Below, piece after piece: positions 18,674 through 29,764 of a DNA stretch of 45,687 nt (within the stretch, counting starts at the first letter, position 1; each line of letters begins with the position of its first letter). Below the pieces are notes generated by a model. It saw only the letters and a program-made list of their open reading frames with translations. It was not told where the DNA came from and ran no database searches. The position numbers were made by a program, and so were the translations under genes. Location of the stretch: contig RFIF01000535.1 in NCBI GenBank assembly GCA_003695655.1, positions 1-45,687 of the forward strand, in the 5' to 3' direction. This stretch comes from Cyanobacteria bacterium J069. Lineage in GTDB: Bacteria; Cyanobacteriota; Cyanobacteriia; Elainellales; Elainellaceae.

Positions 18674-19291
18674 ATGCCACGCAAGTTTGGAGAGATTGCC
18701 TTTACGCCCGAAGTCAAAGCGGCCCAGACGCAGCGCGGCTCTCGGCAGACCTATGAGCGCTATATCGCCAACGGCCCCGCCCATGACACCCTCACACCCC
18801 AACTCAGCGACTTTATTGCTCGGCTTGATGGATTCTATTTGGGAACTGTCAGTTCCAATGGCTATCCTTATATCCAGTTCCGGGGTGGCCCCCCAGGCTT
18901 TTTGAAAGTGCTGGATGAGAAAACGCTGGGCTTTGCAGATTTTTCAGGAAACGTGCAGTACATCACCGTGGGTAATCTGGCGGGCAATGACCGAGCATTT
19001 CTGTTTTTGATGGACTATCGTCATCGCCAGCGCGTGAAGATTTGGGGACGGGCAGAGTATCGAGAAGCGGATGTGAATGTGAATGCAGAGTGGATTGAAA
19101 AAGTGCGTGTGCCGGACTATGCCGCCGCAGTAGAACGGGTGATCTTATTTCACGTTGAGGCGATTAGCGAGAACTGTCCTCAACACATTCCCATCCGCTA
19201 TTCGGAACAGGAAGTAGAGGCAATGATGATGCCTTTGCGCGATCGCATTACCGACCTGGAACAACAGTTGCTGGCTTTACAAGCTGAGTGA
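18674..19291 (+). CDS. Pyridoxamine 5'-phosphate oxidase family (FMN-binding split barrel) protein
   Basis: MPRKFGEIAFTPEVKAAQTQRGSRQTYER...FYLGTVSSNGYPYIQFRGGPPGFLKVLDEKTLGFADFSGN. Preferred ATG is 18674, after AGGAG. Confidence 0.82.
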   Translation: MPRKFGEIAFTPEVKAAQTQRGSRQTYERYIANGPAHDTLTPQLSDFIARLDGFYLGTVSSNGYPYIQFRGGPPGFLKVLDEKTLGFADFSGNVQYITVGNLAGNDRAFLFLMDYRHRQRVKIWGRAEYREADVNVNAEWIEKVRVPDYAAAVERVILFHVEAISENCPQHIPIRYSEQEVEAMMMPLRDRITDLEQQLLALQAE

Positions 19292-19458
19292 CAAGCTGAG
19301 CGACAACCGTGAGCATTCACCATATCAGGCTGGGTAGAAAAGCAAAGGCACAGGCGCTAGATCGATAGAAACAGAAGAAGCGTCAAGACCGAATAAACCC
19401 TTGTGCAATGGGTGATTGCCGTCCTTTCGGCAGGGATTCCCGATCAGTTGTGCTAGGA

Positions 19459-19583
19459 TTTAAGTATTCCGATAGAGTTGCGTTCACGCCTGTGCTTCTT
19501 CACTACTCCTTTTGTAGGAGTTAGCTGATTTACACAAGGAGTATGAGCAACTCTGATTGAAATGCTTGAATCAGATACTTAAA
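19459..19583 (+). ncRNA. Candidate structured RNA of unknown class
   Basis: Nested perfect inverted repeats: TTTAAGTAT/ATACTTAAA, AGAGTTGC/GCAACTCT, TACTCCTT/AAGGAGTA, plus hairpin CTGATT/AATCAG. Expression and strand unproven. Confidence 0.5.
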
Positions 19584-19630
19584 CTGTCAATCGTTGATTG
19601 ATTGCTCTACCTATGCGCCTGGGTTGAATT

Positions 19631-19677
19631 ACAGGTGTCTATGCGTTATGGGCACCTTATATGCCAGAAACACCTGT
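19631..19677 (+). ncRNA. Second stem-loop in the same intergenic region
   Basis: ACAGGTGT/ACACCTGT perfect 8 bp with inner GGCA/TGCC. Confidence 0.4.
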
Positions 19678-19881
19678 CTACCTTAATTTGCTCGTGCTGG
19701 CTCCTGACTTCAGCCTTATTGATTGAGCTAGTCCTTGAAGTTATATCGCCTTTTCAAACTTTTATTGAATCAGGTTATTGAAGCAAAGCTGTTAGGCAAA
19801 TACTCATCTTGCTTTTTGGATTTTGCTTTTTGATCAAGTGTTTCGCGCGCTGTCCCTTTGTACGCCAGTGAGGATCATCGA

Positions 19882-20331
19882 GTGATCGCAATCACACCTC
19901 GTCCCAATGGGCGAAAGTGGGGTACTGTGAGCTTTGCCTCTACTCTGCACCTGAGTCCGGTTCTGGACTTGCTGCTGGCGGATGTGCCGCCACGCTGGAG
20001 ATCGGACTTGCGTTTGGGGCTTCAAGAGGCGCTGGTTAATGCGGCCAAGCACGGCAATAATTTAGATCCTCACAAGACTGTGTTGGTTGAGTTCTATATC
20101 GTTAATAACGAGCATTGGTGGATTATTTCGGATCAGGGTTGCGGGTTTGACCCAGCGGGCCCCTGTGGCAGCGATTGTGTAGGGCGATCGCCCCAGGAAC
20201 AGCGAGACTGCGGACGCGGACTTTACATCCTCCACCAAATCTTTGATCAAGTTCATTGGAATGCAGACGGGACTGAGCTACGCCTTTGTAAACAGGTACG
20301 CAGTCGCGCCCGCCTGCCACTCCTGCCCTAG
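19882..20331 (+). CDS. Anti-sigma-factor-type serine kinase (HATPase, RsbW-like)
   Basis: LRLGLQEALVNAAKHGNN (N box) and DQGCGFDPAG (G1 box). GTG 19882 preferred; listed ORF begins at TTG 19858. Confidence 0.85.
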   Translation: MIAITPRPNGRKWGTVSFASTLHLSPVLDLLLADVPPRWRSDLRLGLQEALVNAAKHGNNLDPHKTVLVEFYIVNNEHWWIISDQGCGFDPAGPCGSDCVGRSPQEQRDCGRGLYILHQIFDQVHWNADGTELRLCKQVRSRARLPLLP

Positions 20332-20357
20332 CAATAGCAAGTCTAATGCAAGCAAGT

Positions 20358-22043
20358 CTAATGCGTGGCTTGGGGATTTTGGATCTGCCAGGCGTCGAGT
20401 GCTGCTTGATGAACCGCCGTCCAGGCTACCTGGCGATCGCGCGCAATCCGGGCACAGTCTTCGTACTCTGGCTGCACATTGAGCAGTTCGCCCGTCAACG
20501 GGTTTTTTCCCAATTTGATAGTTACCAGACCATAGTCCGTCGGGATGGAATGAAACTCGCGGTCGAGAATGGTGCGCTGCTGCACCGACTCGCGTATTCC
20601 CAGCGTTGTGGTTTCTCGAAACAGAATAGCTCTACAGTCTTCCGCCAGAGCCGTTGAACAAATAACCGTGATTAGCGTCCCCAAACGCGATTTTTTCATC
20701 GTTACAGGTTGCATGAAGACATCCAGCGCGCCCGCTGCCAGCAACGCCTCTAGCGTGTAGGCGATCGCCTGAGGATTGGCATCATCGATCTGAGTTTCTA
20801 AAACAATAACCTGTGCTTCAGTCGCAGGTTGGGCTGGCTGTGGCACGGAAACGGCTCCAGAGGTCTGCGGATCAGGCAGGCTGGGGTTGGGGAGCGGAGT
20901 GGCGCTGATAGGGGTCACAGCAGATACGGCTTGGGCGTGGCGCTGTCCTACCACTGCCAGCGAATTGGCAGACCTGTGGGTAGACCAGTTGGCAACGGTT
21001 TCTCCAATCCACAGCCTCAAAATATTGGGAATCGGCAACTCTCGACCGCCCGCCCCCAGCCCTACGCAGGTGAGGGTCATGGCAGGCGGCGGGCCAAAAT
21101 CGGCGGCCAGGGTTGTGGCGATCGCCGCGCCCGTCGGGGTCACGAGTTCACGCTCGATGCCGTTGCTGTAGATCGGCACTTGGCGCATCTCCCAAAGTTT
21201 TAGCACTGCTGGTGCTGGCACTGGCAAGCGCCCATGTGCGGCCCAAATAGTGCCGCCACCCGTAGGCATAGCCGAGCAGTAAAGCTGCTCAACACCCAAC
21301 CAGTCCAGCCCCAGACAGGTGCCGACGATATCTACAATGGCGTCGGTTGCGCCAACTTCGTGAAAATGCACAGACTCTAGCGGGATGCCATGAACCGCAC
21401 TTTCGGCGATCGCCAATTGCCGAAACACAGCCAGGCTCCAGGCTTCTGCTTTTGGCGGCAGTCCCGCCGCTATAATCAATTGCTCAATGTCTGATAGATG
21501 ACGGCTGCCAGAATGATGCGCTGATTTAGAAGGGTGCGATCCAGTTTTAGGCAGGGGAGCATGATTAGCCACATTGTTTGCAGAATCGCTTGAAAGATGC
21601 TGCTGGTCATGTGAATGGTCATGTGAATGATCATCCTGATAAGAATGCTCATGAGTATGACTGTGACCGATTGTGAGCGGCTGACTGTGACTTCCAGAAT
21701 GATGCGACTTTGAATGCTCAGCAACCGTCTTTGATGCTGTTGATATGCTGTTTTGGGGTTTCGGTAAGCGAACAGCCTGAAAAGTCGAATGCACGTCAAC
21801 GCCAGGTTCTTGATTGACCAATGCATCCGGATCGGCGGGCTGTGTCAGGTCAACGTGGAGCTTTGTGGCAGACTGCCCATTTCTATAAACCGTTTCCACT
21901 CGCAGCGTATATTCATCCTCAATTCCGAGCTGCCGGAGCTGCGTTTGTAAATACTCAAGTGGCAGTCCTGCGTGAATCAGCGCACCCAGGCACATATCTC
22001 CTGCAATGCCAGTTGGGCATTCTAGATACGCAATTTTTGTCAT
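20358..22043 (-). CDS. larC: LarC-type nickel pincer cofactor biosynthesis protein (formerly DUF111)
   Basis: [28 protein letters not shown]...[17 protein letters not shown]...[42 protein letters not shown]. Confidence 0.93.
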   Translation of the reverse strand: MTKIAYLECPTGIAGDMCLGALIHAGLPLEYLQTQLRQLGIEDEYTLRVETVYRNGQSATKLHVDLTQPADPDALVNQEPGVDVHSTFQAVRLPKPQNSISTASKTVAEHSKSHHSGSHSQPLTIGHSHTHEHSYQDDHSHDHSHDQQHLSSDSANNVANHAPLPKTGSHPSKSAHHSGSRHLSDIEQLIIAAGLPPKAEAWSLAVFRQLAIAESAVHGIPLESVHFHEVGATDAIVDIVGTCLGLDWLGVEQLYCSAMPTGGGTIWAAHGRLPVPAPAVLKLWEMRQVPIYSNGIERELVTPTGAAIATTLAADFGPPPAMTLTCVGLGAGGRELPIPNILRLWIGETVANWSTHRSANSLAVVGQRHAQAVSAVTPISATPLPNPSLPDPQTSGAVSVPQPAQPATEAQVIVLETQIDDANPQAIAYTLEALLAAGALDVFMQPVTMKKSRLGTLITVICSTALAEDCRAILFRETTTLGIRESVQQRTILDREFHSIPTDYGLVTIKLGKNPLTGELLNVQPEYEDCARIARDRQVAWTAVHQAALDAWQIQNPQATH

Positions 22044-22250
22044 GTTTGAGTCGTAGATTCAGGTGGGCAGCGATGTCAGCCTCATTTCAGAAAATTTCTA
22101 GAAACTGCGATCGCTTCCAACTACTCTACCTGCTCAGACTTGACTTCTGCACGCTTCAAGCAACACTAAAATCGGCTGCAAGCGCAACTTCTGCACTTAC
22201 AGCCGATAGCTAAGAATGACTCAACGAATGAGCGCTACAAACCAACGCTA

Positions 22251-22730
22251 CTATTGGGCGGGTGGGGTGGTGCCATCCGGAGCAGTCATTGGGTCGGCAT
22301 AGGTTGAGTCAGGCGTGTCAACGCTTGGATCTTGGGGCGCGCTCAGGCTCGGATCTTGGGGTGCGCTCTGGGGGGGCACGGCTTGGGGTGCGCTGATTTC
22401 AGGCAGCGTGATATTGACATCAGGCGGGGGGGCTTGCTGCACGTTGACATCGGGAGGCTGCACATTTACTTCCGGAGCAGGCTGCACCTGAGGCTGCACC
22501 TGGGGCTGCGTTTCGCTGCGCTGGGCCAAAGCGATAAATAAAGTTGTAAAACCTGCGATCGCCGCTAGCATCAGTCCTAGAAACAGTCCGTTTGAAGTAT
22601 TGGCGTTATCTCGCGCAATTTCTGCCTGCCGACGAGACTCGTAGGCATTGAGGTCACGGTTTCGCAATTCACGCTCTTGTAAATTGCGATTCTGAAGTTC
22701 GGTTTCTCGAGGGTAATTGGGATTGCTCAT
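22251..22730 (-). CDS. Single-pass membrane protein with Pro/Gln-rich low-complexity tail
   Basis: GLFLGLMLAAIAGFTTLFIAL TM segment; tail with repeats (QPQVQPQVQP; SAPQDPSLSAPQDPS). Confidence 0.65.
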   Translation of the reverse strand: MSNPNYPRETELQNRNLQERELRNRDLNAYESRRQAEIARDNANTSNGLFLGLMLAAIAGFTTLFIALAQRSETQPQVQPQVQPAPEVNVQPPDVNVQQAPPPDVNITLPEISAPQAVPPQSAPQDPSLSAPQDPSVDTPDSTYADPMTAPDGTTPPAQ

Positions 22731-23097
22731 CGCTTGTCACCTCAGCTCATAAATGGATATTACTTGTGGTCTAAAATCGTTCAAAACTTCATGCAATGAT
22801 CTTGCCAAGAGTTATAGAAAAGACATTCGCCTTGGCTGGGTGAATCTATTCTTAACTTTGTTCAAAAGTCATTCCAGTAAAGCTCTGAAACATACTCACT
22901 AAAGTAACCGTTTTGATAGGGCGAATAGCTCTACCGCAGGCCAGGAAGCTTACTTGTTCTCAAGGCAGAGGCTGGTGTCTAGAAAATTCAATCAATGCGC
23001 TGTTTTGCTTTTTTAAAGCATGGCTGCATGGGGATTTGAAAAATTGCCGGATTCTATAAAGACAAACTGAGGCAAGCGACCCGATCTGGGTTTATGG

Positions 23098-23646
23098 TTA
23101 GCTCGTTTGATTCTCTAATGGGTCTGATGAAGCGGCGGCTGGTCGAGCAACCGGAGTAGCTGACACAGGAGAGCTAAAAGGCTGCGGTAGAGAGTCAAGC
23201 TGAAAATATTGAAAGAACTTGTCGGTAATTTGCAGCCAGGAGGAGCGGCTATCGGCCTTGCGGCGCTTGCGGACAAATCCTAGCTCCACTAGCTCTTGCA
23301 CATGCTGATAGGCTCCCGATCCGCGCAGCTCTACCAGATCAGACAGGGTCAGAGGGCCGCGTAGGGCGATCGCCGCCAGGGTTCTCAATGCGCCCACGCC
23401 CAAGTCCACAGGCACTAGCTTTTGCAGTAGCGGTTGATACAGTTCACGGAGCTGTAAGCAGTATCCTTCGGGCGTCTCCACAACTTCCAAGGCGCTCTCA
23501 CGCTGGGCATAGTCGGTCATCAGCTCGATCAGCCCTTCTTCGGCGCTGGGGCGATCGCACCCGGCATATTCGGCGATTTTGGCCAGCGTTAACGGCTGCC
23601 CCTTGAGATAAAGAATAGCTTCAATCGTGCTGGCAAGTCGGGGCAT
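23098..23646 (-). CDS. scpB: Segregation and condensation protein B
   Basis: MPRLASTIEAILYLKGQPLTLAKIAEYAG...GPLTLSDLVELRGSGAYQHVQELVELGFVRKRR. Confidence 0.9.
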   Translation of the reverse strand: MPRLASTIEAILYLKGQPLTLAKIAEYAGCDRPSAEEGLIELMTDYAQRESALEVVETPEGYCLQLRELYQPLLQKLVPVDLGVGALRTLAAIALRGPLTLSDLVELRGSGAYQHVQELVELGFVRKRRKADSRSSWLQITDKFFQYFQLDSLPQPFSSPVSATPVARPAAASSDPLENQTS

Positions 23647-23663
23647 GAAGGGGGCGACAAAAC

Positions 23664-24173
23664 TTATGAAACGGCAGGCAGGCTGGCAAAAATCTGCTCG
23701 ACCAGTTGAGCGGTTTTTGCATCAAGCTGTTGCCAGTCTACATCGCCAGTGTCGTCCAGCAGACTGGTGTCTACCTCCACCAGCACGCTGTCTGCCAGGC
23801 TGAGAATCGGGCTGTAGTTGCGAAAGCAGACTTGATAACACAGTTGCCAGAGGTCAATATTGACCTGATGCGTCTGGTGTTCCAGGCACAGTACATAGCC
23901 AGGGTGGGGCTGGGGCAGTCGCGATAGTTCTGCCTGGAGGGCGGGCGCGTCTTCTGCGGTCGCCGTGGTCAATTGCTGCTGAAGCTTGAGCACCTGCTGC
24001 TGGGTTTCGGCGGATACACCCTCTGGCCAAATGGGGTCGTTGCGGTAGGTGCTCTTCCAGGGCGATCGCTCTATGGCCTTGCGGAGATTATCCAGCACCC
24101 GAATAAATACCGGTTGCATTAGCAGGTTTGCCTGTTCCCAGGCGGCACGACTGGCAAATTTGGGTTGCGTCAT
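23664..24173 (-). CDS. Conserved hypothetical protein
   Basis: 169-aa ORF without antisense competition, 17 bp upstream of scpB on the same strand. Confidence 0.7.
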   Translation of the reverse strand: MTQPKFASRAAWEQANLLMQPVFIRVLDNLRKAIERSPWKSTYRNDPIWPEGVSAETQQQVLKLQQQLTTATAEDAPALQAELSRLPQPHPGYVLCLEHQTHQVNIDLWQLCYQVCFRNYSPILSLADSVLVEVDTSLLDDTGDVDWQQLDAKTAQLVEQIFASLPAVS

Positions 24174-24540
24174 GGGGTCATTTCAGCAGCGTGCAGGCTA
24201 AGTCTGTCTATCTTCACACGAGTCTTATGGGGTTCTACTGAAACTCTACAGTTCCTTTATGAACTGGATGGGGCGATCGCCCTACGATAAAACCATAAAC
24301 GGTGTTGCCTACGCAAATCCGCTGAATCTTGCTTCAGAGCTTTCAGGGTGCTTGCTTGCACAACGTTCATGGTTAGCTGAGAGGGTGCAGATGGACTTTG
24401 ATCCTGAGTCGTGAATTCTGTCTGCACTCTTTTTCTTGAGCTTTTTCCTTGAGCTTTTTCCTCGAGCCTTTTATCCTGTCCTCACTTTTGCGTCGTGCCC
24501 CTGCTAAACGGAGACTGCTAGACGCTAATTTTCACTCATT

Positions 24541-25638
24541 CTAAGGCTCCATTGATTCCAACGCTGCTCGAATCACTTGGGGAGTTGCCTGCTCTGTCTC
24601 AATCACAGCGCCAATTTGGGTTGGAAGAATAAAGCGGACTTGTCCGGCTTTCACTTTTTTGTCGGTTTGTAGGGCGGCAATGATCTCATTCAGATCAAGC
24701 CCAGAGGGTAAATCGGTGGGAAGTCCGGCTTTTTGAATCAGCGCGGTTTGGCGGCGGTTAGATGCGGCATCCCACAGGTCGAGTTGCTGGGCGATCGCTC
24801 CCGCAGCCACCATGCCGATGCCCACTGCCTCGCCATGGTTGACCACTTTATAGCCCGTCAGGCTTTCCACGGCGTGGCCAATCGTGTGACCGTAGTTAAG
24901 AATCGCCCGCAGCCCCGCCTCTTTTTCATCCTTGCTGACGACATGGGCCTTCGCCTGACAGGAGCGGGTCAGAATGGTTTGCATCAAGTCTGGTGCAACA
25001 TAGCGCTGCTGATCTAGCCGCTTGGCTTGTTCTAGCTGCTGGAACAGGTCGGCATCCCAAATCACACCATATTTGATGACTTCGGCCATGCCCGCTCGAA
25101 ATTCGCGGGGCGGCAGCGTTGCCAATAGGTCTGGGTCGATCAGCACGAGGCGCGGCTGGTGGAATGCGCCAATGAGATTTTTGCCGTGGGGATGGTTGAC
25201 GCCGGTTTTGCCGCCGATAGAAGCATCGACCATAGCCAGCAGCGAAGTGGGCACCTGCACAAACCGGATGCCTCGCAGCCAGGTGGCCGCCGCAAAGCCT
25301 GCCATGTCGCCCACTACGCCGCCGCCCAGCGCTACAATCGTTGAGGAGCGCTCTAGCTGGTTCTCTAGCGCCACGTCGTATAGCTTTTGGATGGAGTTCA
25401 GCGTTTTATAGCGCTCTCCGGCAGGCAGCAGGGCATGGCACGCTTGGAAGCCCGCTGCGGTGAGAGAGGCGATCGCCGCTTCACCATAGCGCCGAAAGAT
25501 CATCGGGTTCGACACCAGCATGACCTTGTGACCCAGCTTGAGCGGCTGGAGCCAGGTGCCGAGCTGGGCTAAGCTGCCAGCGGCGATCGCTACGTCATAG
25601 GACTGCTGCGGCAACTCAACCGGAATCACAGATTTCAT
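24541..25638 (-). CDS. aroB: 3-dehydroquinate synthase
   Basis: [60 protein letters not shown]. Start [12 protein letters not shown] at 25638. Confidence 0.95.
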   Translation of the reverse strand: MKSVIPVELPQQSYDVAIAAGSLAQLGTWLQPLKLGHKVMLVSNPMIFRRYGEAAIASLTAAGFQACHALLPAGERYKTLNSIQKLYDVALENQLERSSTIVALGGGVVGDMAGFAAATWLRGIRFVQVPTSLLAMVDASIGGKTGVNHPHGKNLIGAFHQPRLVLIDPDLLATLPPREFRAGMAEVIKYGVIWDADLFQQLEQAKRLDQQRYVAPDLMQTILTRSCQAKAHVVSKDEKEAGLRAILNYGHTIGHAVESLTGYKVVNHGEAVGIGMVAAGAIAQQLDLWDAASNRRQTALIQKAGLPTDLPSGLDLNEIIAALQTDKKVKAGQVRFILPTQIGAVIETEQATPQVIRAALESMEP

Positions 25639-25785
25639 AAGGCGTCGGCTCCAAACTGGTGTAATCGAACTCGTAGACCATTCAGCTCCTCTCCACCATT
25701 CAACCAAATTTAAGGCGATCTCTGGAGCCAATGATGATTCAATGAGAAGGGGAACCCCAGTTAGACTGTGAAGGAGACTTGAGTT

Positions 25786-25878
25786 ATGGGACTTGTTGCT
25801 TACGCGCTGATGCTAGCGGTTGCTTTTGGTGGAGCGATTGGGCTGTACTTTGTGCTGCGGACGGTCAAGCTGATCTAG
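25786..25878 (+). CDS. petL: Cytochrome b6f complex small subunit, PetL-like
   Basis: 30-aa ORF absent from the ORF track: [36 protein letters not shown] 10 nt upstream; single TM with a KLI end. Confidence 0.6.
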   Translation: MGLVAYALMLAVAFGGAIGLYFVLRTVKLI

Positions 25879-25918
25879 GCGATCGCGCTGCCTCGCAGGC
25901 GTCATCAAGCGCCATACT

Positions 25919-25963
25919 AAAGCTGGACTTTCAGCCCCTTACGGCTCGAAATGCCAGCTTTTC
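25919..25963 (+). terminator. Stem-loop followed by a T-run, downstream of the petL-like gene
   Basis: AAAGCTGG...AGCC-CCTTAC-GGCT...CCAGCTTTT. Confidence 0.6.
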
Positions 25964-26067
25964 CATGTTTGGCGGCGCTCACCTGCTGGCCCTGACTTGC
26001 CCCAGCACCCGACGACCCACTAAGGACAAATTGACACCACCTAAGCCGTGCAAAGCTTGACATTAGA

Positions 26068-26095
26068 CCTGCCACCTGCTTCCTGACCCCTAACT
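26068..26095 (+). repeat. Heptamer array abutting a start codon
   Basis: CCTGCCA CCTGCTT CCTGACC CCTAACT then ATG at 26096. Confidence 0.75.
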
Positions 26096-26773
26096 ATGCG
26101 TGCATTCAAGCATCTGGATACTATTACCGCTCTATTTGTGGCGGTGCTGCTGATTTCCAATATTGCCTCTAGCAAAATCTTGACCTTGGGGCCCTTCACC
26201 TTTGATGGAGGCACGATCCTGTTTCCTTTAAGCTATATCTTTGGCGACATTCTGACGGAGGTATACGGCTATGGGCGATCGCGTCGGGTCATCTGGCTGG
26301 GCTTTGTGGCGGCGCTGGTCATGGCCACCACGCTGGCGATCGTCGGAGCATTGCCGCCGGCTGCCGATTGGAGCAACCAGTCTGCCTATGAAGCGATCCT
26401 GGGGCAAACGCCGCGTATTGTTGCCGCCAGCCTCATCGCTTACCTCGCCGGAGAATTTTCCAATTCCTTAATTCTGGCAAAGCTCAAGGTTCGTACCGCC
26501 GGACGCTGGCTGTGGCTCCGCACCATCAGCTCCACCCTAATTGGGCAACTGCTGGATACGGGATTGTTTGTGTTGATTGCTTTTGCTGGAATGGTGCCCA
26601 ATTCCCTGCTGGTGCCGCTGATCCTGTCCAACTATGTCTTTAAGTGCGGCGTGGAAATTCTGTTTACGCCTGCCACTTACGCCATTACTGGCTGGCTAAA
26701 GCAGGAAGAGCAAGAAGATTTCTACGATCGCCATACTGATTTCAACCCGTTCCATCTGCCCCAGACGCGGTAA
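26096..26773 (+). CDS. Queuosine precursor transporter (YhhQ/VUT family)
   Basis: LLISNIASSKILTLGPFTFDGGTILFPLSYIFGDILTEVYGYGRSRRVIWLGF. Confidence 0.88.
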   Translation: MRAFKHLDTITALFVAVLLISNIASSKILTLGPFTFDGGTILFPLSYIFGDILTEVYGYGRSRRVIWLGFVAALVMATTLAIVGALPPAADWSNQSAYEAILGQTPRIVAASLIAYLAGEFSNSLILAKLKVRTAGRWLWLRTISSTLIGQLLDTGLFVLIAFAGMVPNSLLVPLILSNYVFKCGVEILFTPATYAITGWLKQEEQEDFYDRHTDFNPFHLPQTR

Positions 26774-26949
26774 ATCCTAGGGACACAGGAAGGTAGTTTC
26801 CGGCTTTAAAGCTGATAATTTTGGGGACTTATAACTACGCCGATCCATCCAGGGCGATCGAAAAAGCGCGATAGATGAGTCGTTTTCTGCGTACAGCAAA
26901 AAGACTATCGATCGCGCTAAAGGGTATCTACAAAAGTCACCGGGTCTAT

Positions 26950-27360
26950 TTAGACCATGCCTCCGGAGGCTTGAAATCGAGCGCGGGCCCGCTTATAGGC
27001 TTGGTTTGCCCGGAGCTGGTCTTGGCGAGAGCCAGCGCTCTGAACCTGATTCAGCTTGGTCTGTGCTTCGGTAAACGCAGTCCGCGCCTGCTCCAGATCG
27101 ATGGCATCGCCCCGCTCAGCAGCATTCACCAAAACCGTCACTTCATCTTGATCGACTTCGGCAAAACCACCCATCAAGGCGATCGCCACCCAGTCTTTGC
27201 TGGCACGAACCCGCATCACACCAGTATCCAGAGCGGTTAGCATGGGAGCATGGCCGCTCAGCACACCAAGCTGACCCGTCGTGCTAGGCAGAATTACTTC
27301 TTCTGCTGGAGAATCCCAGACCGTCTTGTCTGGCGCAATCACTCGAACAGTTAGCGGCAT
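26950..27360 (-). CDS. atpC: ATP synthase epsilon subunit
   Basis: [52 protein letters not shown]. Confidence 0.95.
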   Translation of the reverse strand: MPLTVRVIAPDKTVWDSPAEEVILPSTTGQLGVLSGHAPMLTALDTGVMRVRASKDWVAIALMGGFAEVDQDEVTVLVNAAERGDAIDLEQARTAFTEAQTKLNQVQSAGSRQDQLRANQAYKRARARFQASGGMV

Positions 27361-27491
27361 AACGTTTAGTTAGGGTTGAAGAATTCAGGGCTACAGCGCC
27401 ACAAAAGCGCTACAAGTTGTCCTTACAGTTGAGTATGCACAATCCTGGGCATTCACAACCCAAGTTCATGCATACCCAACCTGCTCAGTGG

Positions 27492-29027
<1,536 letters not shown>

Positions 29028-29076
29028 TTATCACTAAACCTGTCACAAAAAGTCCTTAAAATTTTTAGCCTGCTCT

Positions 29077-29676
29077 ATGCTGGCTCCTTCCTGCTGTTCG
29101 GATGGTGCTTCGGCTGATAGTATTTCACTTTCTATATCCGCTTCCCAGACTCAATCAGTTGCCAAAATAGCCAATAATGGAACAGGGATTGCCTGGAGCA
29201 GTCTGAGGTTTCTTTTTCTAGTTGTCTCAGGTTTTGATTTGAATCTTCCGTCTTTTCTCTGGCTCTGGCGGATTGCGGCTTGGTCAATGGGGCTATCGCT
29301 ATTGACCTATAGTCTGCTGGGCGTGAGTGGACTCTGGATGCGCCGCACTCGTAGCCAGGCTCTGGAGGTACCAGACTGGCTGCGGCCGCTGCACATGGTT
29401 TTGGGCGGTGTGCTGGTGCTGTTAGTGCTGCTGCTGTTGACGGTAGGCCTGGTGGGGACGCTGGGCTATTACGGCAGTCTGGGGCATTCAGTTCATTTGG
29501 TGGCGGGGCTGGTCGTGGTGGGGTTGGTGCTGCTGTCGGCAGGCAGCGCGACGCAGATTGGGTCCGGTCGTCCCTGGGCGCGATCGCTCCATGTGGGAAC
29601 GAATCTGGTCTTGCTGCTGGGCTTTATTGCCGTGTCTCTGTCTGGTTGGAGCGTCGTGCAAAAGTACCTGCCCTGA
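29077..29676 (+). CDS. DUF4079-like multi-pass membrane protein
   Basis: LPSFLWLWRIAAWSMGLSLLTYSLLGVSGLWMRR plus several TMs; start uncertain, probably downstream of 29077. Confidence 0.65.
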   Translation: MLAPSCCSDGASADSISLSISASQTQSVAKIANNGTGIAWSSLRFLFLVVSGFDLNLPSFLWLWRIAAWSMGLSLLTYSLLGVSGLWMRRTRSQALEVPDWLRPLHMVLGGVLVLLVLLLLTVGLVGTLGYYGSLGHSVHLVAGLVVVGLVLLSAGSATQIGSGRPWARSLHVGTNLVLLLGFIAVSLSGWSVVQKYLP

Positions 29677-29733
29677 GGTGCGCTCGAGTTTTTCTGATGG
29701 AGCCTCTTAGGATTTAAGATTTCCTCTTCATTG

Positions 29734-29754
29734 CTGACTTCTGAAACCTGACTT
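29734..29754 (+). repeat. Short heptamer array upstream of the 29765 start
   Basis: CTGACTT CTGAAAC CTGACTT. Confidence 0.55.
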
Positions 29755-29764
29755 TTATCTCAAC

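Noticed and set aside
25879-26095. preQ1 riboswitch before the queuosine-precursor transporter
   Set aside because: No recognisable preQ1 aptamer core; the visible hairpin looks like a terminator of the petL-like gene.
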